Assembly (NCBI RefSeq): GCF_022170825.1 | Contig: NZ_CP081879.1 | Span: forward strand, 1 to 64,000 | DNA: 64,000 nt | Direction of reading: 5' to 3' | DNA from: Exiguobacterium acetylicum | GTDB lineage: Bacteria; Bacillota; Bacilli; Exiguobacteriales; Exiguobacteriaceae | Shown: positions 45,773 through 54,153 of the stretch, one piece after another | Position numbering within the stretch: the first letter of the stretch is position 1 | Layout: each line of letters begins with the position of its first letter | Made by a program: the position numbers and the translations under genes | The notes under the pieces: generated by a model | Told to the model about the DNA's origin: nothing | Seen by the model: the letters and a program-made list of their open reading frames with translations, nothing else | Database searches by the model: none

Positions 45773-46384
45773 TTGCCATTCACCGAGAACGCAAATTTAA
45801 TGAGAAATCTTTATGAATCGATGGATGATACCGCCCCTCACTCGAATTCCCATGACTTAACTGAAATCGTTCCAGGTCTAGTTTTGGAATACCCGGGCAA
45901 CCTACAAGGACAGGTAAGAGGTGACTATCGTCTCAGCTTGGATGGATATCATCCTTCACATGCCGAGATGGTCCAAGCCATCCATGATTATTGTCAACAA
46001 GACGAACGACATGCCGATTCTATGCACCGAGCATTACGAGGTCTGAGTACGGAAGGTCTCGATAACATCAACCTCCTCGATTTTCCTTTCCTCATCAACC
46101 ACCGATTACTCGACGGATCACACTTCAACACCTTACTTTACTGGCTCATCCTTCAGGAGGACATCAACTATCCACGAAATCGCTACATGGGTGTCCGCAT
46201 GCCTTTGACTCGCTATGTAGAGGCAGTTATTTCCGCACGTCATCCCGGACTACTCCCTCTAAATGTGGTCGTCGCTAACGCTACTAGGAGATATGGTCGT
46301 CCCACGCCGCGATTCACGCATCCAGAATTGCCACAGGCATATGATGAGACGCTGACATCCATACAAAACATGCCCACTCATTGA
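45773..46384 (+). CDS. Protein of unknown function
   Basis: A 203-aa soluble protein without signal peptide or membrane segment, which I do not recognise. It is helical with several His and Asp residues (HPSHAEMVQAIHDYCQQDERH; LLDFPFLINHRLLDGSHFN). The pattern WLILQEDINYPRNRYMGVRMPLTRYVEAVI suggests a compact folded domain. The start is TTG, with AAAGGAAG spaced eight bases upstream. It is the only plus-strand gene between 24 and 64 kb, set inside the defence-rich region and ended by a strong bidirectional terminator. Confidence 0.7.
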   Translation: MPFTENANLMRNLYESMDDTAPHSNSHDLTEIVPGLVLEYPGNLQGQVRGDYRLSLDGYHPSHAEMVQAIHDYCQQDERHADSMHRALRGLSTEGLDNINLLDFPFLINHRLLDGSHFNTLLYWLILQEDINYPRNRYMGVRMPLTRYVEAVISARHPGLLPLNVVVANATRRYGRPTPRFTHPELPQAYDETLTSIQNMPTH

Positions 46385-46385
46385 A

Positions 46386-46415
46386 AAGACGGACGATGCA
46401 CGCGTCGTCCGTCTT
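46386..46415. terminator. Bidirectional hairpin between convergent genes
   Basis: AAGACGGACGA and TCGTCCGTCTT form a perfect 11-bp stem with loop TGCACGCG between the stop codons of the flanking genes. Confidence 0.75.
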
Positions 46416-46433
46416 CAATCTCTTATCTATAGA

Positions 46434-49400
46434 TTATTTTTTGATTACAATCTTGGTCTCTCTCGTCAGATAAGAACTCTTCGTAGATACTAGATACAAT
46501 ACCGCACCCTTCTTCTGACGCTGGATTTTCATTTTAAAGTTTCCTTTGTTATCTACTGTCGTCTTCGCGATGGTCTGTCTCGTTACTGACTCGAGGACGA
46601 TCGCGGCCCCAGGCGTCCCGGTACCAGTGATGATTGATGACTTCGTCGTCAGCTCTGATACCTTCAATGTTTGCACACCCTTCACTCGTACTGAGATGAG
46701 TTCAGATTGATTCCCAGATGAATCCTTCGCATACACACTGATTTTCGTGTTGATTTTCAGAGGCTTGACTTTAAATGAAAATTTCCCATTCTTATCCGTC
46801 TTCGTAGTAAGTGTCTTTTCGCCGATAACGATATAAATCTTTGACTCTTCATTGGTCGAACCTGACAAGGTCGTTGATTGGGTCGTGACCGTCGTCATTG
46901 TCGGTTTCTTAGGTGGTATGATATCTTTCGGATAGACTCGTCCCGTCGTACTCAAACCAACCAGGTCCGTTATCCGGAACGACCATGTGGCTTTGAGGTC
47001 GACAGGTTCAGCAACTTGGTAGTAAATATTTCCGAACTCATCCGTATTACCTCTGAATACGACTTTTCCATTCTTCATCAATTGTAAGCTTGCATAAGGC
47101 TCGACCCGAGCAAAGAATACATATTTACCCTTCACTCTATGATCGCTATTGTCGAAATATAATCTCGCCGGCTTAGCCGGCGGGGTCGTATCCGAGAACT
47201 TTTGGACGATGTCCTCAATCTTCTCGCCTTTCGCTGAGACGACTTGGAACTTGACCAACTCATGATTTTTCAACGAACGAGGTAAGGAGTAGGACTTACT
47301 ACTCCTGTTCAAATCAATCTTTCTCTCGACATTATCCAAAATCATATATATTCCGATGGGACCAGGATTCATTTTGTCCACATTGGTTTTTATGGTCACA
47401 GTCTTCCGATCGCTTTTCAGGGAGATGGATTTGATTCCCAGAACCAATCGTTCCATGATAACTTTTTTGTTACCTGATTGACCATCTTGTAGTTCTACTC
47501 GAACCTTCTGATCTAATTTCATTTTATCAACGCCAACATCAAAAGTACCGTCATCCTTAATCGTACCGTAGAAAATTTTTCCTTCTATTTCAACAATTAC
47601 TTTCGTATTGATTTGTCCCTTTCCCCTTACATGAGTATCATTGACTAAAGGAGCATCAATTTGTGGATTCATGTCGAAGGGCGTGACACTGTATGGTTCT
47701 GATACATTACCTGCATGATCGATTGCCGTTACTTCTGCTTTAACTATATCAGAAGAAAAAGTTATACCTCTTAACCAAAATCCGTGTACAGATTCGTAAT
47801 CAGATACTTCATCTATTTCTTCCCACTCATTCGTTCGTCCATCCCGATATATGATTTTTATTTTTACTCTTGCCAAATCCTCTGGTTTATTGATTAGTTT
47901 AGATACCTTAAGAGTGAGAATACGATCTCCATACTTAACAGGTAAAATCGAGATAGCCGGTGGAGTTACATCACGAATTTTTAATTCTTCATACATGATA
48001 TTATTACCGCTAATTTTTAGACCCAACTCATTCGGAAAACTGAAACCTTCCGCCAATGCGCTTGAATAATCAATTGTGAATTCTCCATGGCCATCACTGG
48101 TCGTCTCAAGTTTTTTCATTTCGCGGTCTTTATAAGATGTTATGAATATTTTTGCTGATGGTATCGTTCTACCCGTCACTTTCATCGATTCTTCTGTAAG
48201 GTCATCTAAATCGATAGCAGGAATGGTTCCTTCTACAGTCTGAGACTCGATTCCCGTCGGTGATATAGTTTTTAATATGATCTTATCTTCTTTTTCGACC
48301 CCTATCACATCGTATTGGAAAGACGAAGGATATTCTTCTTTGAAAAATTCGAAAGTACCATCTGGGTGCATCACGGTGACTTGCGTACGAAGAGGACTTC
48401 CGCTGAAATCTCCCTTATACACCGTCAACTTCCCTGACCGGTAGATATAGGTCGGGATAGGTGGTCTACGTACATCCTTTATCTCCTTCGTGCCAACGTG
48501 TTCGTAGTTCGCCGTCCCATTCTTCCGTGAGACGAAGACGCTGAACGTTCCAGCGATTGTCTTCGGATACTTCACTTCGAAACGACCTTCTTCATCCGTC
48601 TCGGTTTGCATAATGTAGTTGTCCCTCGGAGAGGAGAATCGGATTTTCACGTCCGCGAATCGTTTATCGATTTTTCCCTTCAGTACGTCTGAATCGCTCG
48701 TCGGGTTCGTCCATTCTACTTGATGATTCCCTGATTCGTCCTTTGTTTGATAGACTTTAAACTTTTTCTTATAGTCTGTCACGGCATTCTTCTTCATCAT
48801 GATTTCAATCGTTTTCGCATCCTCAGCCAATTCTCCACAATCGAATCGACCATCACCTTGAACAGGAGAACACTTTCTGATTTCTCCATTTTGGACGATT
48901 TCGATTTCGTTCCCTGGAATCGTATAACCTGTCACTCGTTCGTCAGATGTGACGAACTCTTTCGATAAGATCAACGGTTCCGTACCACTCAACACAGGAA
49001 CTTTCAGTTCGTATGTCTTCTTGAGCGCATCAGGTAGCGCTACACCTTCACCGACTTGAAGAGACAGGTTGAACGTGACCTTCTTCTGTTGATTGATCAG
49101 TTCAATCGGATAGTCAAGTCGCGCGTCGAAGTCTCCATCTTCATCGCTCAATATCGTCTGATATCGAGGTAGATAAGTGTCATCCGCATAGGTGACAGTG
49201 ATTTTAGTATAGGGTACAGTATTTCCTTTCAGATAGTATCTCCCGACTTCACTCGCCTGCAGGGTGAAGGGGATGACCGGCTTCTCGCCCAATATGATTT
49301 CTTTTGTCTCACTCTTGATTCCAAAGTAGGAGGAATACACGTATGCTCTGTCCACGCCAGACATTTCCGGAAGACTGACAGAACCCATACCCTCGAAAAG

Positions 49401-49811
49401 GTTACCACCAGCTAATAGATGTGTCTCTGAATCTGGCAAGACCGAACGGAACAGCGATTCCTTCCCATTCCTACCTAAATAGAGTGGTGGGGCGAACGCA
49501 TTCCCTTTCGGGACAATCGATTGGCCCGCGTCGTAAAAACCATCTTTTTTCTTACTCTTCAAAAAGAGTGCCTCATGACCAGCAGTGGATGGCAGGTCAA
49601 ACTTGAAGCCACCATCTGATTTAGCGGTCGTACTCAGCCACGCCCCTCGATGCAGCAGCATCAGTTCTTGTCCGGGTTCAGCAGTCCCGACGACTTGTCT
49701 GTCCCCCGCCATCACTTCCGAATGATTAAGTTCTGCCCTTACTTGATCCGGCATTGATATGGTCAATATGTAAAGAACCAATGCGACGATCATATAATTC
49801 ATCTTTTTCAT
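46434..49811 (-). CDS. Large secreted Ig-like repeat protein
   Basis: A 1125-aa exported protein. Its signal peptide is KKMNYMIVALVLYILTISMP with cleavage near VRA-EL. The mature part is a string of beta-sandwich modules of about 85-100 residues, each with a G-T-PG or V-G-T-PGA pattern. The C-terminal two (about 960-1125; TVTTQSTTLSGSTNEES, SELTTKSSIITGTGTPGAA) are clearly Big_6-like and resemble the end of the 713-aa protein at 24405. No LPXTG anchor or transmembrane segment is present. A GTG four codons upstream is possible, but AAAGGTGA is better spaced for the ATG at 49811. It is probably a surface or matrix protein, unrelated in function to the defence genes around it. Confidence 0.82.
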   Translation of the reverse strand: MKKMNYMIVALVLYILTISMPDQVRAELNHSEVMAGDRQVVGTAEPGQELMLLHRGAWLSTTAKSDGGFKFDLPSTAGHEALFLKSKKKDGFYDAGQSIVPKGNAFAPPLYLGRNGKESLFRSVLPDSETHLLAGGNLFEGMGSVSLPEMSGVDRAYVYSSYFGIKSETKEIILGEKPVIPFTLQASEVGRYYLKGNTVPYTKITVTYADDTYLPRYQTILSDEDGDFDARLDYPIELINQQKKVTFNLSLQVGEGVALPDALKKTYELKVPVLSGTEPLILSKEFVTSDERVTGYTIPGNEIEIVQNGEIRKCSPVQGDGRFDCGELAEDAKTIEIMMKKNAVTDYKKKFKVYQTKDESGNHQVEWTNPTSDSDVLKGKIDKRFADVKIRFSSPRDNYIMQTETDEEGRFEVKYPKTIAGTFSVFVSRKNGTANYEHVGTKEIKDVRRPPIPTYIYRSGKLTVYKGDFSGSPLRTQVTVMHPDGTFEFFKEEYPSSFQYDVIGVEKEDKIILKTISPTGIESQTVEGTIPAIDLDDLTEESMKVTGRTIPSAKIFITSYKDREMKKLETTSDGHGEFTIDYSSALAEGFSFPNELGLKISGNNIMYEELKIRDVTPPAISILPVKYGDRILTLKVSKLINKPEDLARVKIKIIYRDGRTNEWEEIDEVSDYESVHGFWLRGITFSSDIVKAEVTAIDHAGNVSEPYSVTPFDMNPQIDAPLVNDTHVRGKGQINTKVIVEIEGKIFYGTIKDDGTFDVGVDKMKLDQKVRVELQDGQSGNKKVIMERLVLGIKSISLKSDRKTVTIKTNVDKMNPGPIGIYMILDNVERKIDLNRSSKSYSLPRSLKNHELVKFQVVSAKGEKIEDIVQKFSDTTPPAKPARLYFDNSDHRVKGKYVFFARVEPYASLQLMKNGKVVFRGNTDEFGNIYYQVAEPVDLKATWSFRITDLVGLSTTGRVYPKDIIPPKKPTMTTVTTQSTTLSGSTNEESKIYIVIGEKTLTTKTDKNGKFSFKVKPLKINTKISVYAKDSSGNQSELISVRVKGVQTLKVSELTTKSSIITGTGTPGAAIVLESVTRQTIAKTTVDNKGNFKMKIQRQKKGAVLYLVSTKSSYLTRETKIVIKK

Positions 49812-50163
49812 GATTCCATTCACCTTTCTCGTTCGAATACATGCTTCGTTTCATCTTCTTTTCAAAGCCGTAAGATGCTTCAGAAAAAATAGAGACAAAA
49901 TACGGAACACATCAAAATCAATCATAGTATTTTTTCTTTAAATTTCCTTTTTTAACAAAATATTTTATTTTTCGATTTAGAGTATACTTTAACTTGATAA
50001 AGAACAGTCAAGTGACACACGAGGGCACGACTAAAAAATGAGGATGTATACTTTCGACGTCGAAAGTATACATCCTCATTGGTCGTCCCTGAAAAATCAT
50101 CCGAACCTTACTGGTTTTCTTTGAAAGATTTGAACCATATGTTTTTCCCTTTTGGGGCGTCGC
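49812..50163. other. AT-rich intergenic region with palindrome copy E
   Basis: It holds the upstream region of the large Ig-like gene and the palindrome at 50037-50080. No coding frame is supported. Confidence 0.5.
50037..50080. repeat. 44-bp perfect palindrome, copy E of the TTTCGACGTCGAAA-core family
   Basis: AATGAGGATGTATACTTTCG and its exact complement flank the centre ACGT. There is no loop. It stands about 80 bases after the SUKH gene, so it probably terminates the long defence operon, and it precedes the Ig-like gene's upstream region. Confidence 0.9.
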
Positions 50164-50589
50164 CTAGATGACTGGCTCGTAGAAGACGTCCAGATACTCA
50201 TCGAAGGAACTCGTGATTTCTTCCTCGGTCTGTGCCTCCTCGTCCCAGAACACGACGGCCGGTACATCGAGTAGCGGATCATAGTATAGACAGATATAGT
50301 TACCGAACTGATCTATCATGAAGGGATAATAGTCATGCGGTAGCCTCTGACGCATGTTCGCCGTCGTGTCCCATATGTTGTCGATGGACGAAGGATTGAA
50401 GGAAAGTAGCGATTTGGCCACTCGTTCCTTCGTCACCCTCGTGTCGAACACGTTGGGCCGTGGACGACCCCCGTTGTGCTCACGTATCAAGGCAATCAGA
50501 CGTGAGGGAAGCTCTATCCCATACTTTTGCTCATAATCACGGATGTTCTCCTCTGATTCCAATGGTTTACTCAGGATCCATTCCATCAT
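50164..50589 (-). CDS. SMI1/KNR4 (SUKH) family protein, probable immunity protein
   Basis: A 141-aa protein of the SUKH superfamily. It has EENIRDYEQKYGIELPSRLIALIREHNGG at the N-terminus, then FMIDQFGNYICLYYD and VVFWDEEAQ, and a C-terminal helix SFDEYLDVFYE. SUKH proteins are common immunity partners of polymorphic-toxin nucleases. It begins 11 bases after the WHH nuclease gene, so it most likely inhibits that nuclease. AGGAGGTGA precedes two adjacent ATGs. It is the last gene of the long coupled operon. Confidence 0.92.
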   Translation of the reverse strand: MMEWILSKPLESEENIRDYEQKYGIELPSRLIALIREHNGGRPRPNVFDTRVTKERVAKSLLSFNPSSIDNIWDTTANMRQRLPHDYYPFMIDQFGNYICLYYDPLLDVPAVVFWDEEAQTEEEITSSFDEYLDVFYEPVI

Positions 50590-50600
50590 GTCACCTCCTA

Positions 50601-51143
50601 TCATCTATAGAACTTACCGCCACCCCAGATGGAGCGTCCACCGGTATGGGCAGTCTGTTCATGTATCGTACGGTCGACGAGTTGCAGCACTCCCGGATTC
50701 TCGGCATGATGCCAGACCATGCCTTCAGGCGTATCCCCCGCGGCAATCTGTCGCTTCTGCTCTTCCGTGAATCGTCCACTCAGTTCGGGATTCGTCCGGA
50801 TTTTCTCCGCCAATTGTCCGTTCGCCTCCTTGAACTGCCTCGCGTCACTCGACAGATATCCACTCTCGTCGAGCTTAGCGTCGAAATGACTCTCGAAGCT
50901 AGGGAACACTCCCTCTCGTTTACTACCGTCGTTCATCTCGACGCTCCTGCTCACGAACGGTACACCACTGACTTCATGGAGCTTCCCCGCCAAGGATTCG
51001 TTCCGACATTTGATGTACGACGTATCGTAATCCTTGTATACGTTCTCCGAGAACGTCGTCCTCGGGAGGTCCGCCTTTCCCTCGAACCCTGACTTCTCCC
51101 TATAGGAATCCAATTCGTCGAACCGGATTTCATTCAATCGCAT
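50601..51143 (-). CDS. HNH/Endo VII nuclease of the WHH toxin family
   Basis: A 180-aa protein. The C-terminal ~60 residues carry the WHH-type HNH signature: GDTPEGMVWHHAENPGVLQL, the later His in DRTIHEQ, and TAHTGGRSIWGGG. The N-terminal part (SGVPFVSRSVEMNDG, then FPSFESHFDAKL) resembles the lead-in of stand-alone WHH toxins. No signal peptide or secretion domain is fused, so it acts in the cell or needs a partner. The ATG at 51143 lies 4 bases after the HerA stop and uses GGGTGAG; an ATG at 51155 would overlap HerA. It would cut DNA nonspecifically unless restrained by the SUKH protein next to it. Confidence 0.9.
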   Translation of the reverse strand: MRLNEIRFDELDSYREKSGFEGKADLPRTTFSENVYKDYDTSYIKCRNESLAGKLHEVSGVPFVSRSVEMNDGSKREGVFPSFESHFDAKLDESGYLSSDARQFKEANGQLAEKIRTNPELSGRFTEEQKRQIAAGDTPEGMVWHHAENPGVLQLVDRTIHEQTAHTGGRSIWGGGKFYR

Positions 51144-51147
51144 CTTC

Positions 51148-54100
51148 TCACCCATCCTTTCTTTCCAGGTACGAGAACCATTCTTCATAGAAGGAGACGT
51201 GCTCCTCGTGCAAGGTGCAATAATGTAGGAGGAGCGGCTGCTGTACCAAGGACTTGGTCCGTTCTCCTTTGACATAGAAGGAAAGGCTTCTCTGGAACCT
51301 CTCGTCGAATTGTTCGAGCGTGTCCGCCCCCATGGAATACGTCATGATTTCATCGAGAGGAACGACCGTCGCGATTACCTCTCCTACGAATGCTTCTTCC
51401 ATGTCCTCGAACAGCCGTCCATCCGGATTCGTGCGTATTTTAGAAATCAATCGTTCCTTCAACCCTGATCGTACGTTCATCTCACGGTTGACGTCTTCGA
51501 GCAAGGACTGACGGTCAGGACGCTTCGCTAGGAGATTTTCGAGGAATCTCGTCACACGTTCACGTCTCTGGGACAGGCTCGCACGTTTATCATAGGCATA
51601 GGAGAACCCGGATTTGATTGCGTGCTCTGAAATCTTTCCTAGTATCGGTTCGAGCCAATCGTTCTGATAGACGACGGCGACGCCCGTCTCTAGTTTCGAT
51701 ATTTCTGACGTCTGGTGTTCATCAAGTCCTATCGAGGAGCCGACGAGCTGACGATCCATCGACTCCGGCAATCTCATGATGATTTTGGTGTTGGTGTTAC
51801 GAATCGCCGATGGATCGAGGAGGCTCGGTGATTGATCGACGAGGATGAATCCTTCGCCGAGCGAGCGCATCTCGGCGATGCCGTTCGATATCATCTCCAC
51901 GGACTTTCCTTGTACGTTACTCCCTTCGGCCGACTGTTCGACGGATGTTCGTCTCAGTAGATGGTGTGCCTCCTCGAGTACCGTGACGTGCCGCAATCGA
52001 TTCCCTAGGACGTTAGAATGGTGTAGACGATGCTCTTGTAGTCGGATGAAGAGTAGACCCATCAAGAGTGATTTGGACTCGCTGGAACCGACCATGCTCA
52101 GGTCGATGATGCAGTTCTCATCGAACAACTTCTCTGACGATACCTCGTCCGAAACCAATATCTTGCTCAACTGTCCGAGCGCAAGTGAGTTCACGCGCGT
52201 GACGAGCGCTCCGGTATAGTTCCCCTTCACCTCGCTCGAATAGCGTGATCGTTCGATGACCTTCGGTAGGACCTCGACGAGGTCCGTGACGGTGGGAAAG
52301 GTCGGCTTCCTATCAAAACAAATCGAATGTTCGAGGTTCCATCCACTCTCCACATAGATGCGTTCAATCGATTCACGAAGGATGGCGGGCATCGCGTCGT
52401 ACATCGGCCAACAGGCGTTGAAGATTTCCACGAGCCGGTCGATGTGTTCGAACACGTGTACCGTCTCCGGGAAATAGAATGGATTCAGACGAAGGAGCGG
52501 TGTATTCGCTTGGTTCGTACCGAAGACATTCACGTCATCCCGGTCACCGAAGACATGCTTGTACTCACCCTTCGCTGGTTCTATGACCAAGTATGTCACT
52601 TCATTCTTTTTCAAGTTCTCGAGCAATCCGTAGACGGTATTCGACTTTCCTGATCCTGTCGAACCCGTGATGAAGGTATGCATGGAAAGGCTCTCGACGT
52701 CGAGCGATAAACTGGTCTCGTAGACGTCACCCATATGATAGACGTGTCCGATGTCGATGCTTCTCCCGAAATCTCTCTTGTTGAGATAGGATACGTTCCG
52801 GCCGAACTCAGCCATCTCGATGACCGGGAGGCCAGGCGTCGATTTCCGGGGAAGGGTGAGTGCCAACGCTAGCTCCTTCGTATTGATGAGCGCTCCACTT
52901 GAGAGATTGAGCTGATAGACATCCGGGCTCTTGAACAGAGGGTGCTCTAGTCTCTCGAGCGACCCCATGATGTTCCTTGCATCGGGGTGGTTCGACGGCC
53001 AGATGGAAATCGCCGATCCCTCTATAGAGGAGTCCTCGCCTCTAACGAGCGACTGATAGTTCGCCGCGACGATCCTAGCCGTCTGCTCGTCCTTCGTCAC
53101 GAAATAGGCTGCGAAGTTCCATAGTCCGATGTCGGAGGCGACGTGCAGACGGTCGAGATGTTTGTCCACTTTCTTGAGTATCTCGTCGACTTGTTTGTTC
53201 CCGACCTCGAATTGAACGCTTATTGACTCACCTCTCGATATAGTCTGGCTACTTGATTGGCTGGTGCTCTCCGATTTCGAGCTTCCTTCCGTCTCACTCG
53301 TCCCCTCCGTGTTACTGCTGGTGTTCGAATAACTTACCTCAAGAGCTCCTACAGAAATCCCTCCCCCTAAAGTATGACTCGATGTATGTGATTGGGTCTT
53401 TGCCAAGCTGACGTTGAAGGTATCCGTCAACCCCTTGCTCGTACCCTCGCTCAATCCTTGGCTCTCGTTCCTTCCACTCGAGTACGTAGCCTTCCGTAAT
53501 CCGGATATCGCAGTATGCATCTCCTCGAAGCCTTGGCGCATCTCGAGGATTTGCCCAGCTGAGATAGCTTGCGCAAGGAAGATGGCACTGAACTCCTCAC
53601 CATGCATCGCATTGATGAGTCGTTCCAGTCCTCTTATGTCATGGTCGTCCCGTAGGTCCTTCAGGGAGGGGACGCCTGTTACGCACGAGACCGTCAAGCT
53701 ACTCGAATTCTCCACGTCGAAGATTCTGCGCGTCATCTCATGATATTCAGAGTTACGTACTTGAGTAGTCCTCGTACCAGGGAGGTTCCCCTTCATGCTT
53801 TTGAGCAATCCGTCCTTGACGGAGGACGCGGAAAAGTCCTCGTCTGTCTTCGTCCCAATATAGAATTCGATTTCGTGGCCATCGCTATGAATCATTATGC
53901 AGATGTTCCCCTTTGTGGTCCCGACCGCATTGAAGATGTTGATCAGTTTCTCCAGGATGCGCTCTTCCTTCTCGTAGACGATTTTATCGATACGGACTAG
54001 ACGTATCCGCTGCATGGCGTCTTCGAGAGACTCGTCAGTTGTCGAGACCAGATCAAATTCCGTGAGACGGTGTAGATAATTCTTGTCCATCACGTCCTTC

Positions 54101-54153
54101 GATATCGCCAATAGGTTTTCTGCCGATTCGTTCATTATGACTAAATCCTTCAT
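51148..54153 (-). CDS. HerA-type ATPase with Ser/Thr-rich linker
   Basis: A 1001-aa protein. The N-terminal ~220 residues are an unassigned mixed domain. Residues about 224-310 are low-complexity Ser/Thr/Gly/Glu (SSHTLGGG, SNTEGTSETEGSSKSES). A HerA/FtsK-like motor follows: Walker A ITGSTGSGKSNTVYG (about 495), IEPAKGEYK, Walker B VTVLEEAHHLL (about 726), and the sensor region GFILVDQSPSLLDPSAIRNTN. HerA motors are hexameric DNA translocases that usually work with a nuclease. The ATG overlaps the TGA of the 660-aa gene (ATGA), and the WHH nuclease gene follows at once. This places HerA at the centre of the operon. I know no named defence system with this gene set. Confidence 0.88.
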   Translation of the reverse strand: MKDLVIMNESAENLLAISKDVMDKNYLHRLTEFDLVSTTDESLEDAMQRIRLVRIDKIVYEKEERILEKLINIFNAVGTTKGNICIMIHSDGHEIEFYIGTKTDEDFSASSVKDGLLKSMKGNLPGTRTTQVRNSEYHEMTRRIFDVENSSSLTVSCVTGVPSLKDLRDDHDIRGLERLINAMHGEEFSAIFLAQAISAGQILEMRQGFEEMHTAISGLRKATYSSGRNESQGLSEGTSKGLTDTFNVSLAKTQSHTSSHTLGGGISVGALEVSYSNTSSNTEGTSETEGSSKSESTSQSSSQTISRGESISVQFEVGNKQVDEILKKVDKHLDRLHVASDIGLWNFAAYFVTKDEQTARIVAANYQSLVRGEDSSIEGSAISIWPSNHPDARNIMGSLERLEHPLFKSPDVYQLNLSSGALINTKELALALTLPRKSTPGLPVIEMAEFGRNVSYLNKRDFGRSIDIGHVYHMGDVYETSLSLDVESLSMHTFITGSTGSGKSNTVYGLLENLKKNEVTYLVIEPAKGEYKHVFGDRDDVNVFGTNQANTPLLRLNPFYFPETVHVFEHIDRLVEIFNACWPMYDAMPAILRESIERIYVESGWNLEHSICFDRKPTFPTVTDLVEVLPKVIERSRYSSEVKGNYTGALVTRVNSLALGQLSKILVSDEVSSEKLFDENCIIDLSMVGSSESKSLLMGLLFIRLQEHRLHHSNVLGNRLRHVTVLEEAHHLLRRTSVEQSAEGSNVQGKSVEMISNGIAEMRSLGEGFILVDQSPSLLDPSAIRNTNTKIIMRLPESMDRQLVGSSIGLDEHQTSEISKLETGVAVVYQNDWLEPILGKISEHAIKSGFSYAYDKRASLSQRRERVTRFLENLLAKRPDRQSLLEDVNREMNVRSGLKERLISKIRTNPDGRLFEDMEEAFVGEVIATVVPLDEIMTYSMGADTLEQFDERFQRSLSFYVKGERTKSLVQQPLLLHYCTLHEEHVSFYEEWFSYLERKDG

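Noticed and set aside
49812-50163. Palindrome copy E as an attachment site for integration of the defence operon
   Set aside because: The same palindrome family occurs away from the operon, no integrase gene is near, and no matching direct repeat was found at the other end.
51148-54153. HerA gene as FtsK/SpoIIIE or a type VII secretion motor for the WHH toxin
   Set aside because: There is no transmembrane segment and no LXG or WXG100 partner, and the motor motifs are HerA-like. The neighbours are DNA helicase genes rather than secretion genes.
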